Assembly: GCF_021556455.1 (NCBI RefSeq)
Contig: NZ_JAKGCV010000005.1
Coordinates: forward strand, 1 to 58,409
Length of the DNA: 58,409 nt
From: Streptomyces fuscigenes
GTDB lineage: Bacteria; Actinomycetota; Actinomycetes; Streptomycetales; Streptomycetaceae
Direction of reading: 5' to 3'
Made by a program: the position numbers and the translations under genes. A model generated the notes under the pieces. It saw only the letters and a program-made list of their open reading frames with translations. It was not told the origin of the DNA and ran no database searches. Each line of letters begins with the position of its first letter. The stretch's first letter is position 1. This document shows, one piece after another, positions 42,513 to 50,864 of this stretch.

Positions 42513-42660
42513 CTCCCATCCCGTCCGCCTTCGACCCACACACCGTGGAGCGGGCGTGGTTCAGGGCGTCCAGGTGGAGCGCGCCACTGTACGAACGACC
42601 TGGACGCCCTGGGCCGCGTCTGCTCGGCTCTGCCTGGGTCGAAGGTGGTCGGGATGGGAG
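42513..42660. repeat. 148-nt nested inverted repeat
   Basis: Outer arms CTCCCATCCCG-TCCG-CCTTCGACCCA (42513-42538) and TGGGTCGAAGG-TGGT-CGGGATGGGAG (42635-42660); inner arms CAGGGCGTCCAGGT (42562-42575) and ACCTGGACGCCCTG (42598-42611). The joining stretches are 23 nt on each side and partly complementary; the loop is 22 nt. The exact symmetry suggests a functional single-strand structure, for example an sso. Confidence 0.8.
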
Positions 42661-43028
42661 CCCTCCACGCTCTCCCCGACGATGCCGGCACCCGCAGGAC
42701 GGGCCATCCCGCCCCGGACGCATGAGCGCCCCCGCCGGAGGCATGTTCTGTCGGTGGCCGGCCGTGGCGCTTCGGGTACCTCGTCTTCATGGCCTCGGCC
42801 CCTTCCCCTCGTCGGCGCGCGTCGGCGCAGCGTGGGCGGAGCGGGCCGAAGGCAGGAGCGGCGCCCGGAGCGGAGCCGGGAAGCGCGCCCGGCGGAGCGG
42901 AGCGCAGCCGGGTGCCTTGATGAGGTAGAGAAACCTGTAACACTTCGCCTATACGAGCCCGACAGGCAGGCATTCCAACATAGCGACCTCCGGGCAGCGC
43001 AAGGCGCGGCTCTGGCTCCCGGCCGCGA

Positions 43029-43325
43029 TCAGGGCTGTTCAGCGCGTGGCAGGAAGTGGAGGTTATCGAACTCGTAGTTGGCTTGGTTCACGGCTTCCTG
43101 TGCCGCCGCGTGATACGTGTCCGTCAGGACTTCCCAGTCCACAGAGCAGTAGAACAGGTAGTAACCGGGATCGTCGCTGTAACGCACAATCGCCAAGTTG
43201 GCGGCGCGCTCCTCGAACCCGTTGACTGAGTGGCGAGTCCGGCGGGTAGCTCGCTGAGCTTCCCCCACCCCTGCGAGCAGCTCGACTGAAGCCCCGTCAA
43301 GAGTGGACGGAACGAAGATGGCCAC
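43029..43325 (-). CDS. Hypothetical protein
   Basis: 98 aa. MAIFVPSTLDGASVELLAGVG, GFEERAANLAIVRYSDDPGYYLFYCSVDWEVLTDTYH (shown as its conserved middle) and EAVNQANYEFDNLHF. Looks like a small globular alpha/beta protein. Downstream of, and 43 bp from, the HAD gene in the same direction; possibly in its operon. No family recognised. Confidence 0.65.
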   Translation of the reverse strand: MAIFVPSTLDGASVELLAGVGEAQRATRRTRHSVNGFEERAANLAIVRYSDDPGYYLFYCSVDWEVLTDTYHAAAQEAVNQANYEFDNLHFLPRAEQP

Positions 43326-43368
43326 TGCGCTGCCCCCAGTGTTGCGAAAGAGCTCGAAGGCGGGTATA

Positions 43369-44067
43369 TCAGCCGCCCGAACGGCTCAGCGCCTCTGCGA
43401 TGGCATGCATGTCGTCGGTGATCGCATCTGCGCCGGCGTCCGAGAAAGCGCGGGCCTTGCCGGGCTTGTTGGCGTAGCCGACTGCGAGGCTCCCCGCCGC
43501 GTGCGCGGCTTCGATGTCCGTGACGGAGTCGCCGATTAGGACGCACGAAGATGCAGGGACCCCGAACAGCTCGGCGGCCCGGATGAGCGAGTGTGGGTGC
43601 GGCTTCATCAGGTCCGGCCGCTCCTGCGGTCGCCCAATGATCTCCTCGACGTACTCCGACAGGTCGTGTCGCGCCAGGAAAGCCCGGACACACTCGGCCG
43701 AGTTGTTGCTCACTACCCCTACACGCTGCCCTGCCGCTCGCGCACCGGTGAGTGCCGCGACTGCTCCTGGGGTCGGGTTACCTGCCACCTGGACCGCTTC
43801 CACTTCCGCGGTAGTGAGGGCCTGCTCGACCTTTCGGCTCAGCTCGATGTCAGCGGCGTACGCGAGGCGGAGCACTTCGAGCGGGTCATCAGTTCCCGCG
43901 AGTTTCGACCTGAGCACTGACTGATCTGACGGTGCGAACTGGGCAAGGCGAACCGCGATCTGGTGCGCCGGCATTCCCGCGAACACGTCGCAAATGGGTC
44001 CGTCGAAGTCGAAGAGAACGACGGAGGCACTAGTCAGCGGCTCGCGCAGCGCATCAGTGGCTGTCAA
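43369..44067 (-). CDS. HAD-superfamily phosphatase
   Basis: 232 aa. Motif I VVLFDFDGPICDV (two Asp), motif II VGVVSNNS, motif III Lys in MKPHPHSL, motif IV CVLIGDSVTDIEAA: phosphoglycolate-phosphatase-like with an alpha-helical cap. TTG 44067 behind AAGGGA is the preferred start and overlaps the end of the GntR gene, so the two are translated together. Substrate unknown. Confidence 0.88.
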   Translation of the reverse strand: MTATDALREPLTSASVVLFDFDGPICDVFAGMPAHQIAVRLAQFAPSDQSVLRSKLAGTDDPLEVLRLAYAADIELSRKVEQALTTAEVEAVQVAGNPTPGAVAALTGARAAGQRVGVVSNNSAECVRAFLARHDLSEYVEEIIGRPQERPDLMKPHPHSLIRAAELFGVPASSCVLIGDSVTDIEAAHAAGSLAVGYANKPGKARAFSDAGADAITDDMHAIAEALSRSGG

Positions 44068-44920
44068 GGTCGAAGTCCCTTGCGATGGTCTCCCACACGC
44101 TGTCGAACCACATGCGGGCCTGCTGTACCTGCTGATCTCCACCAGACGAGTCGCCGTCGTTGACCGAGTGATGGAAGAGCACCGTGTCTCGCCCGACCAG
44201 GTCGTAGATCTCGACGGATTCCCCCTGAGCCACGACCCTGTTCGGCTTGATCGGGTAGTACCCGAAGAACGCGTCGACTCCGTTGATCACGTACAGCTTG
44301 AAGAACTGGGTGCCGCTGTGAACGCGCACGTCAACCCCCGTGTCGGGCACCAAGCCAAGGTGACCGAGTTCCGCGACGGAGTCACGAATGCTTCGCGTGT
44401 AGCCAAGCATGATGTCGTGCATGCGCTGGCGCAGCCGCTCGTCATCCGCGCCATCTTCACGGCGAACAGGTGCCGCCTGCGGTACCGACATGTCAGGGAC
44501 GAGGATGCGAACCGCGATCCGCGAGGGGGTCAGTCGTCCAACCCGGATCTTGTCCAGGGGCTCTTGCAGCGCGCCGTGAAGGGTCTCGCTGGAGAATCCG
44601 GCGAAGTCAATGGTGACTTCCTGACTGGAAAACGCCTGCTCAACGTACGGCCTCAGGCCAGCCGGCCGTTCGGTGCGGTTTCGGACGAAGACACCGCTGC
44701 CCTTCCGGGAGACAACCAGTCCCTCGTCTTCCAGCTCGCGTAGTGCCCGCTGAATCGTCGCGCGCGCGAACCCATAGCCGTCCGTCAGTTCCTTATGCGA
44801 TGGCAACTTCTCACCAGGTGCGAACTTCCTGGTCCGGATGGCCGCGCCAAGGCTGCTTGCCACCTGCTCATAGGGCGGCCGGTCGTCGTCAGGGTCAAGC
44901 GGGTCGGGGACGAAGGTCAT
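44054..44920 (-). CDS. GntR-family regulator of element C
   Basis: 288 aa from ATG 44920 (an upstream in-frame ATG at 44980 would overlap the operator). HTH YEQVASSLGAAIRTRKFAPGE, GFARATIQRALRELEDEGLVV is GntR; the C-terminal half is not a plain UTRA match and may bind another ligand. Placed exactly like KorSA in element B and divergent from the regulatory gene at 45,056 with two TGGCTAGCCA sites between. Confidence 0.88.
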   Translation of the reverse strand: MTFVPDPLDPDDDRPPYEQVASSLGAAIRTRKFAPGEKLPSHKELTDGYGFARATIQRALRELEDEGLVVSRKGSGVFVRNRTERPAGLRPYVEQAFSSQEVTIDFAGFSSETLHGALQEPLDKIRVGRLTPSRIAVRILVPDMSVPQAAPVRREDGADDERLRQRMHDIMLGYTRSIRDSVAELGHLGLVPDTGVDVRVHSGTQFFKLYVINGVDAFFGYYPIKPNRVVAQGESVEIYDLVGRDTVLFHHSVNDGDSSGGDQQVQQARMWFDSVWETIARDFDLDSH

Positions 44921-44973
44921 GGGTCGATCGTACGCGCACGGACTCTCATTGGGACAGCCAGGACAGTCAGGTG

Positions 44974-45027
44974 TTGACATGGCTAGCCAGGATGCCTACC
45001 TTGGTCATGTAGCCAGATGGCTAGCCA
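44974..45027 (+). promoter_or_regulatory. Promoter with twin operators TGGCTAGCCA
   Basis: -35 TTGACA (44974-44979), 17-bp spacer, -10 TACCTT (44997-45002). Perfect palindrome TGGCTAGCCA at 44980-44989 (in the spacer) and again at 45018-45027, 38 bp apart. GntR binding would block this promoter for the 45,056 operon. Confidence 0.88.
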
Positions 45028-45055
45028 AGACAGTCACCTACTTCAGGAGACAGTA

Positions 45056-45385
45056 ATGCCGTCCTTCAAGATCGATGTCTCGACCGCTGTGGTGTTCGTG
45101 GCGACTGCGCCGACGCCGAAGCTCGTCAACAAGCAGACCGGTGAGATCGCGGTGGACCGGGAGACCGGTGCGCAGCTCGCGACGGTGGGTCTGCTGATCT
45201 CGGACGAGGGTGAGGGCAACCTCTACCAGGTGACCGTGCCGTCGACGGGCCTGCCGGAGGGTCTGGCCCCGGGTATGCCGGTGACGGTGGTTGGACTCAA
45301 GGCGCGGGACTGGGAGAACGAGTTCAACGGGCAGAAGCGGCACGGGATCTCCTTCCGGGCGGCTGCGGTCACGGCGGGGGTCTGA
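45056..45385 (+). CDS. SCO3933-type regulatory/transfer-associated protein
   Basis: 109 aa; ATG 45056 with AGGAGA upstream. FKIDVSTAVVFVATAPTPKLVNKQTGE, TGAQLATVGLLISDEG and LKARDWENEFNGQKRHGISFRAA are homologous to the product of 31,691 in element B. First gene of the element C transfer operon. Confidence 0.85.
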   Translation: MPSFKIDVSTAVVFVATAPTPKLVNKQTGEIAVDRETGAQLATVGLLISDEGEGNLYQVTVPSTGLPEGLAPGMPVTVVGLKARDWENEFNGQKRHGISFRAAAVTAGV

Positions 45386-45390
45386 TCCTC

Positions 45391-46740
45391 GTGACGGACG
45401 TGTCCACGCTGCTCGAACTGTCCGGCGTCGCGGCCGGCGCGGGTGGGATCGGCTATGCGAAGGTTCGCGCTCCTCGCGCGTACTGGTCGCTGGTCGGCCT
45501 GCCGATCGCGATAGGCCGCTTCACGGTCACCTACTCCTCGACGATGGACGTGTGCGGCCTGACCGTGCAGCCCTCCCGGCTGCGGGCCTTCCTGGTCCGC
45601 AACGTCGCCCGACGCTCCGAGGTCCAGCCGGTTCCGCCGAAGGTCCGCCAGGTGCGGGGAACGTCGACGGGGATGCGGGTCACGTTGCGTCTGCCGGCCG
45701 GTCTGGAGCCTGCCGACGTGGCGGCTGCCTCCGAGCGTCTGCGCCACGCCTGGGGAGTCCACTCCGTGCACGTCACCACGACGAAGCCCGGCTTCGTGGA
45801 ACTGCGGATGACGGGCTACGACGTACTCCGGCGAGTCCGCATGCCCCGCCGGGCCCCTTCGGGTCCGATGGTGGTTCCGGTGGCGTTGCGGGAGGACGGG
45901 TCGGCGTTCGTGCGGGATTACCGCAAGATCCCGCACAACCTGACCTTGGGCGCGAACCAGTCGGGCAAGTCCATGTATCAGCGCAACCTCGTCACCGGCC
46001 TCGCCAAGCACCCGGTCGGCCTGGTCGGGATCGACTGCAAGCGCGGGGTCGAGCAGCGCCCCTACGCCCCGCGCCTGTCCGCCCTCGCGACGAATCGGGA
46101 TGAGGCGGCCGGCCTGCTCGATGCCCTCGTGACGGAGATGGAGAACCGCTTCGATCTGCTGAGCGAGCACGGCGTCTCCGACCTGTGGGAGCTGCCGGAG
46201 ACGGTGCGGCCGGTGCCGTTGGTGGTGCTGGTGGATGAGGTCGCGGAACTCTTCCTCACCACCGTCCGCAAGGAAGAGGAACGGCGGGATCGGATGGTGA
46301 CGCAGATGGTCCGTCTTGCGCAGATGTCGCGTGCGGTCGGGATCTTCCTGGAGGTGTGCGGGCAGCGCTTCGGCTCCGACCTCGGCAAGGGAGCCACCGC
46401 ACTACGTGCCCAGCTCACCGGCCGTGTGGTGCACCGGGTCAACGACAAGCAGACCGCAGAGATGGGCCTCGGGGACATCTCCCCGGAAGCCGTCTTCGCC
46501 GCCACCGCCATCCCCGCCGATCGCCCCGGCATCGCCGTGGCGGGCGACTCCTCCGGCGGCTGGTCCCGCATCCGCACCCCCGAAACCACCCCCACCGAAG
46601 CCGCTGCCACCTGCCGCGCCTTCGCCCACCTCACCCCGGAACTGCCCTTCCTCAAGCCGTTCCGCCCCACCGTGCCCGCCGACGCGCCGGCACCCGTCGA
46701 GGGCCCCTCGCTGATCAAGCCCCGGCCCATCACCGACTAA
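45391..46740 (+). CDS. tra: FtsK/SpoIIIE-like transfer ATPase (TraSA type)
   Basis: 449 aa, GTG start 5 bp after the previous stop. Weak N-terminal hydrophobic segment (YWSLVGLPIAIG), Walker A TLGANQSGKSM, GLVGIDCKRGVE, Walker B PLVVLVDEVAELFL and EVCGQRFGSDLGKG. By family a membrane-associated hexameric DNA pump that transfers double-stranded element DNA between mycelia. Intact, unlike the homologue in element B. Confidence 0.92.
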   Translation: MTDVSTLLELSGVAAGAGGIGYAKVRAPRAYWSLVGLPIAIGRFTVTYSSTMDVCGLTVQPSRLRAFLVRNVARRSEVQPVPPKVRQVRGTSTGMRVTLRLPAGLEPADVAAASERLRHAWGVHSVHVTTTKPGFVELRMTGYDVLRRVRMPRRAPSGPMVVPVALREDGSAFVRDYRKIPHNLTLGANQSGKSMYQRNLVTGLAKHPVGLVGIDCKRGVEQRPYAPRLSALATNRDEAAGLLDALVTEMENRFDLLSEHGVSDLWELPETVRPVPLVVLVDEVAELFLTTVRKEEERRDRMVTQMVRLAQMSRAVGIFLEVCGQRFGSDLGKGATALRAQLTGRVVHRVNDKQTAEMGLGDISPEAVFAATAIPADRPGIAVAGDSSGGWSRIRTPETTPTEAAATCRAFAHLTPELPFLKPFRPTVPADAPAPVEGPSLIKPRPITD

Positions 46741-46823
46741 CACCCCTGCTCCATCGGTTGGCGTGACCGTCTCGCGCCAGGTCCCTACCCCCCGCATGCC
46801 TGAAACCGGAAGGGAGCACCGCC

Positions 46824-47009
46824 ATGGCCCGCAAAACCACCACCCGCACCAAGGCCAAAGCGCCGGCCGAACCGCCTGTCTGTCCCTCGTGCACGGGCTC
46901 GGGGCAGGTCGCCCGGACTGTCCGCGTCGGCCGCCGGCAGCGCGTCGTCGGCCAACAGGAGGGCCTGTGCCTGACCTGCCTCGGCTCCGGCCTCGACCCC
47001 AACACCTGA
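46824..47009 (+). CDS. Small zinc-finger-like protein
   Basis: 61 aa. Two C-x-x-C-x-G-S-G modules (CPSCTGSGQVA and CLTCLGSGLDP) like a DnaJ zinc centre, with a basic N-terminus (MARKTTTRTKAKA). Upstream GGAAGGGAG is a good ribosome site. Common in AICE transfer operons; role unknown. Confidence 0.78.
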   Translation: MARKTTTRTKAKAPAEPPVCPSCTGSGQVARTVRVGRRQRVVGQQEGLCLTCLGSGLDPNT

Positions 47010-47076
47010 CCACCCGGGCGCCGGGCGGCCCACCCCTCGACCGCCCGGCCCCCTCCTCACGAGAAAGGACCCGACG

Positions 47077-47757
47077 ATGACGAAGCAGGAGGTAGAGCGG
47101 ACCGCGATCCTCGTGGCGGGCGCGGTCATCCTGGCCCTGACCGGGGCAGCGTTCTGGCTGTCCTACGCCCACCTGGCCGCTGTCGCCAAGACCAACGGCC
47201 TGGCCCAGTCCACTGCCCGTACCTGGGCATGGCCCGCCACGCTCGACCTGTTCATCGTGGCCGGCGAAGTCCTGATGTTCCGGGCCGCCCTGCGGCGGGT
47301 GACGGACTGGTGGGCGGTCGGCCTGACCGTCGCCGGATCACTCGGCTCGATCGGCCTCAACGTCGCCGGCGTCGGCTCCGGCCAACCCTTCCTCCACTAC
47401 GTCGTCGCCGCCGTACCCCCCTCCGCCGCGTTGCTCGCCTTCGGCGCCCTCATGCGGCAGGTCCACCAACTCATCGACCCCGCCAGCGAACCCACCCTGG
47501 CGGCGGGGATCGAGGAGCCCGAACCCATCCCGACGCCCGAAGTCAGTCTCGAACGCGAGCCTGATGCGGCCCCGCCCGCTGCCGAACTGCCCGCCGCCGA
47601 CCCGGCGCCGGTGCCCCCGGCGCTCCTCGACTACGCCCGCAAGACCGCTGATGCCCACCGCGAGAGCACCGGTCGGCCGATCGACGCGGACACCCTGCGC
47701 GCCCGCCTCGGCGTCCCCGGCCCCCTCGCCGCTTCCCTCGTAGCCCAACTGACCTGA
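47077..47757 (+). CDS. DUF2637 membrane protein (SpdB-like)
   Basis: 226 aa. Four membrane helices in the first 140 residues (AILVAGAVILALTGAAFWLSYAHLA, TLDLFIVAGEVLMFRAAL, AVGLTVAGSLGSIGLNVAGVG, YVVAAVPPSAALLAFGAL) and an acidic/Pro-rich cytoplasmic tail with HTH-like TADAHRESTGRPIDADTLRARLG: DUF2637, the plasmid-spread membrane protein family. Confidence 0.88.
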   Translation: MTKQEVERTAILVAGAVILALTGAAFWLSYAHLAAVAKTNGLAQSTARTWAWPATLDLFIVAGEVLMFRAALRRVTDWWAVGLTVAGSLGSIGLNVAGVGSGQPFLHYVVAAVPPSAALLAFGALMRQVHQLIDPASEPTLAAGIEEPEPIPTPEVSLEREPDAAPPAAELPAADPAPVPPALLDYARKTADAHRESTGRPIDADTLRARLGVPGPLAASLVAQLT

Positions 47758-47774
47758 CCTGGAAGGACCCCGCC

Positions 47775-47963
47775 ATGCCGCGTCCGCGCCGCTTCTACGA
47801 CCTGCTCCGCATCGGCCCTGTCCAGGTCGGCTCCCACTACGACGGCCACGGCCGCACCAAGCACACCGCGACCTGTACCGCCCCCGGCTGCAAGTTCTCC
47901 ACCGACAAGCCTGACCGCGCCGGCGCCGAGCTCGCCGCCCGCGCCCACCGCTGCAACCCCTGA
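47775..47963 (+). CDS. Mobile element transfer protein (SpdA-like)
   Basis: 62 aa. RRFYDLLRIGPVQVGSHYDGHGRTKHTATCTAPGC is the signature of the short 'mobile element transfer protein' of streptomycete AICEs, with Cys/His ligands (C-T-A-P-G-C ... H-R-C). 17 bp after the DUF2637 gene. Confidence 0.85.
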   Translation: MPRPRRFYDLLRIGPVQVGSHYDGHGRTKHTATCTAPGCKFSTDKPDRAGAELAARAHRCNP

Positions 47964-47982
47964 CCCGAAAGGACGGCACATC

Positions 47983-48324
47983 GTGTTCACGCCGAAGTAC
48001 CCCCGCCCCGACACCGCCCCCGCTCCGACCGTCGTACCGCCGGCCGCCCTCGTGCCCACCTCGGACGGCCACACCCCGGCCTGCACCTGCGGCCACACCC
48101 ACACCCCGACCACCCCCACCCCGGCACCGGTCTCCACCCGGCCCACGGTTCAGCTCACGCCCGGCGCCCTCGTCGCCCTTGCCGCCGGCGGAACCGCCGC
48201 CGTCCTGGTGGTCGGGACGGTCCTGGTCTCGATGCTCCTCGCGGTCGCGGTCACGGGGGCCTCGGTCGCCGTGTGCGCCATCGTCATCCGCTCCCTGCTC
48301 AACAGCCAGCACAAGGCCCGGTGA
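47983..48324 (+). CDS. SpdD-like membrane protein
   Basis: 113 aa, GTG start, GAAAGGACG upstream. Pro/Thr-rich N-terminus with CTCGHTH and two adjacent hydrophobic helices (GALVALAAGGTAAVLVVGTVLV, MLLAVAVTGASVAVCAIVI): the SpdD family acting in mycelial spread. Overlaps the GGDEF gene by 4 nt (GTGA). Confidence 0.82.
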   Translation: MFTPKYPRPDTAPAPTVVPPAALVPTSDGHTPACTCGHTHTPTTPTPAPVSTRPTVQLTPGALVALAAGGTAAVLVVGTVLVSMLLAVAVTGASVAVCAIVIRSLLNSQHKAR

Positions 48325-48872
48325 GCCCCATGGACCCGATGTTCCTCGCGGCCGTGGCCCCGGTCACCGGATGGGCCCTGCACGGCAGCCTGCTCGCCCG
48401 CCGCCTGTCCACCGCCCGCCGCGATCCCCTCACCGGCTTGCACACCCGTGGCGGCTTCACCGCGCGGGCCGAACGGATCATCCGCCGCTCGCCCGGCGCC
48501 GTGGCGGTCCTGGTCGACCTGGACGACTTCAAGCAGATCAACGACCACCACGGCCACGCCGCCGGTGACGCCGTGATCGCCGCAACCGGGCTCCGCCTCG
48601 CCTCCTGGGTCAGCCGACATGGCGTCGCTGCCCGGCTCGGTGGAGACGAGTTCGCCGCGCTGGTCACCGCCGAGTCGCGTACCGCTGGGCTTCCCGCTCT
48701 CACGGCCGCACTGTGCCGGCCGGTCCTCTACGACGGCCGCGTACTCCCCGTGTCGGCCTCGCTCGGCGTCTGCCGCCTGACCGACCTCGCTCTGCCCCGC
48801 CTCACCGACGCGCTGTCCGCCGCCGACGCCGCCATGTACGTGGCCAAGGGCCACGGACGCCGCAACCGATAA
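48321..48872 (+). CDS. GGDEF-domain protein (putative diguanylate cyclase)
   Basis: 183 aa from GTG 48321 (ATG 48330 is the alternative). One N-terminal helix (MFLAAVAPVTGWALHGSLL) and a full GGDEF domain: DPLTGLHTRGGF, AVLVDLDDFKQINDHHGH, ARLGGDEFAAL, VSASLGVC and AADAAMYVAKGHGR. The intact GGDEF motif suggests c-di-GMP synthesis; no RxxD inhibitory site is seen before it. Sits within the spread operon, so it may link transfer to development, in which c-di-GMP/BldD is central. Confidence 0.88.
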   Translation: MSPMDPMFLAAVAPVTGWALHGSLLARRLSTARRDPLTGLHTRGGFTARAERIIRRSPGAVAVLVDLDDFKQINDHHGHAAGDAVIAATGLRLASWVSRHGVAARLGGDEFAALVTAESRTAGLPALTAALCRPVLYDGRVLPVSASLGVCRLTDLALPRLTDALSAADAAMYVAKGHGRRNR

Positions 48873-48963
48873 CGGCCCCCGGCGCGGCCTCGGTCGCCAA
48901 ACTTCCGCCGCGCCGGGCGCCTGCAACCCCTTCCAAGCCACACAGACCCGAAAGGGACACCCC

Positions 48964-49149
48964 ATGATGCCCGACCACGCCCCCATGCTGCCCATCTGCC
49001 ACCACTGCGACGGCTTCCCGACCGTCCACATCACCACCGGCACCCGCCGCCCCGACGGCACCCGCGCCACCCTCCCGGCGGTCTGCCCGGCCTGCCAGGG
49101 CACCGGCCGTACCCTCCCCGCCGCCGCCCTCGCCCGCGCCGGCCGGTGA
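48964..49149 (+). CDS. Small zinc-ribbon protein
   Basis: 61 aa, GAAAGGGAC upstream of the ATG. PICHHCDGFPTVHI and CPACQGTGRTLP give two C-x-x-C pairs as in the 46,824 protein. Probably nucleic-acid binding; role unknown. Confidence 0.75.
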   Translation: MMPDHAPMLPICHHCDGFPTVHITTGTRRPDGTRATLPAVCPACQGTGRTLPAAALARAGR

Positions 49150-49154
49150 GCCCC

Positions 49155-49325
49155 ATGGCCCTCCTCGACTGGCGCTCCCCGGAGCACTACGACCACACCG
49201 GCGACCAGCCCTGCGTGCTGTGCGACAAGCCCACCCCGCTGCGCTCCGACCGCGGCAAGCCCGTCCACAAGGTGTGCGCCGAAGCCTGGCTCGACGCCCA
49301 CACCCCGAAGGAGAACCAGCAGTGA
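49155..49325 (+). CDS. Very small Cys-containing protein
   Basis: 56 aa between the zinc-ribbon gene and repSA. ATG 49155 (GTG 49146 is possible). PCVLCDKPTPLRSDRGKPVHKVC and AEAWLDAHTPKE; C-x-x-C ... H-x-x-C ligands of a tiny zinc finger. Its stop overlaps the repSA GTG by 4 nt, so it is coupled to it. Confidence 0.68.
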   Translation: MALLDWRSPEHYDHTGDQPCVLCDKPTPLRSDRGKPVHKVCAEAWLDAHTPKENQQ

Positions 49326-50713
49326 ACACCTCCGCCACCCTCGCGGCGGCGGGCCTCGACCCGACCACCCTCCACGACCTGTTCAGGGTGGCCGGGTCGG
49401 ACGGCTTCGAGCGCTGGCAAGAACAGATCCGCCGCACCGGCGGCTGCTCCGAACCCATCCACCTCATCGGCTCCACCAAGACCATCGACCCGACCACCGG
49501 CACCGTCCTGCACTCCTACTCGACCGACAAGGAACCCGGCGGACGGCTGCGGGTCGCGTGCGGCAACCGGCGTGCCTCCCGGTGCCCGGCCTGCGCCTGG
49601 ACCTACGCCGGGGACACCTACCACCTCATCCGCGCCGGCCTCACCGGCGACCCGAACAAGGGCACCCCGCACACCGTGCGCGACCACCCCCGCGTCTTCG
49701 CCACCCTCACCGCCCCCTCCTTCGGCCCCGTCCACAACCGGCCCGCCAACGGCCGCTGCCGCTGCGGCACCCGCCACCCCGAAGGCGCCCCCGAACTCGG
49801 CACCGCCCTCGACCCGGCCACCTACGACTACGCGGGCGCCGTGCTGTGGAACAACCACGCCGGACACCTCTGGCGCTACGTCACCATCTACCTCCCCCGC
49901 GAACTCGCCGCCCGCGCCGGCATCACCCAACGCGAACTGAAAGAACAGCTCCGAGTCTCGTACGGGAAGGTCGCGGAGTACCAAAAGCGCGGTGCCATCC
50001 ACTTCCACGCCGTCATCCGCTTCGACGGACCAGACGGCCCCGACACCCCGCCCCCGGCCTGGGCCACTATCGACCTCCTCACCGACGCTCTGCGGGCCGC
50101 TGCTGCCCGCGCTGAGGTCGCCCTGCCCGCCTCCGGCGAGCACCCCGCCCGGGTCCTGCGCTGGGGGACGCAGCTCGACGTGCAGCCCATCGGGGCCTTC
50201 GGTAACGGTGAAGACCTCACCGAACAGGCCGTGGCCTCCTACGTGGCCAAGTACGCCACCAAGGCCGCTGAGGCGACGGGGACCGTGGATCGGCGGATCG
50301 GGGAGCTGTCCGAACTGGACAATCTGCCGGACCTGCCCGACCACACCCGCCGCCTCATCCAAGCCTGCTCCGAACTCGACCCGGCCTATCCAGACCGGAA
50401 GCTGTGGCGCTGGGCTCACATGCTCGGCTTTCGGGGCCACTTCTCCACGAAGTCCCGCCGGTACTCGACCACCCTCGGGGCTCTCCGACAGGTCCGCGCC
50501 GACTACCGGGCCGCCCAGCAATGCGAAGCGCTCGGCCTGCCGGATCCCGATGACGACCCGGAGTCGACCACGCTCACGCTCGCGCACTGGACCTACGCCG
50601 GCCACGGCCACACCCCCGGGGAATCCTGGCTCGCCGCCAACATCCACCGCGACATCCAACACAACCGCGAAATGGCACGTCAGGAGCCCGTCGGAGGCGA
50701 ATTCGATGAGTGA
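49322..50713 (+). CDS. repSA: RepSA-type replication initiator
   Basis: 463 aa, GTG start in a GTGA overlap. CGNRRASRCPACAWTYAGDTYHL, PRVFATLTAPSFGPVH, AIHFHAVIRFDGPDGP and VASYVAKYATKAAEATG match the element B RepSA throughout. Rolling-circle initiator of element C. GC-rich and host-like in codon use. Confidence 0.92.
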   Translation: MNTSATLAAAGLDPTTLHDLFRVAGSDGFERWQEQIRRTGGCSEPIHLIGSTKTIDPTTGTVLHSYSTDKEPGGRLRVACGNRRASRCPACAWTYAGDTYHLIRAGLTGDPNKGTPHTVRDHPRVFATLTAPSFGPVHNRPANGRCRCGTRHPEGAPELGTALDPATYDYAGAVLWNNHAGHLWRYVTIYLPRELAARAGITQRELKEQLRVSYGKVAEYQKRGAIHFHAVIRFDGPDGPDTPPPAWATIDLLTDALRAAAARAEVALPASGEHPARVLRWGTQLDVQPIGAFGNGEDLTEQAVASYVAKYATKAAEATGTVDRRIGELSELDNLPDLPDHTRRLIQACSELDPAYPDRKLWRWAHMLGFRGHFSTKSRRYSTTLGALRQVRADYRAAQQCEALGLPDPDDDPESTTLTLAHWTYAGHGHTPGESWLAANIHRDIQHNREMARQEPVGGEFDE

Positions 50714-50861
50714 AAAGACCATACGCTCAAAGGGCAGCGAAAGTGTGGCCGGCGGGCAGGTCATGACCACCGAAGAGTGGATCCGGTTGCATCTTCGGCG
50801 GGCCCCTGAGCGGGATGAGGAGTGGGTGCGTCGTGCTCTGGTTCTACAGGGCCGTGCCTGA
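50706..50861 (+). CDS. Small hypothetical protein, possible excisionase partner
   Basis: 51 aa, ATG overlapping the repSA end by 8 nt. MTTEEWIRLHLRRAPERDEEWVRRAL resembles the short acidic/basic helices placed after rep and before the recombinase in AICEs. Three bases from the convergent recombinase gene end. Function unproven. Confidence 0.55.
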   Translation: MSEKTIRSKGSESVAGGQVMTTEEWIRLHLRRAPERDEEWVRRALVLQGRA

Positions 50862-50864
50862 TCG

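Larger units (their letters stand above)
42129..43028. other. Long regulatory/replication region of element C
   Basis: About 900 bp without supported genes. It holds, in order, four DnaA-box-like words (42,353-42,438), a palindrome CTACATGTAG (42,366), the 148-nt nested hairpin (42,513-42,660), and the GGAGCG-rich tract with the shared CCTTGA(A/T)GA motif (to 42,937). The layout suggests origin functions. Confidence 0.55.

Noticed and set aside
42347..42973. 209-codon reverse frame in element C
   Set aside because: Covers the DnaA-like cluster and nested hairpin and has no protein-like pattern or ribosome site.
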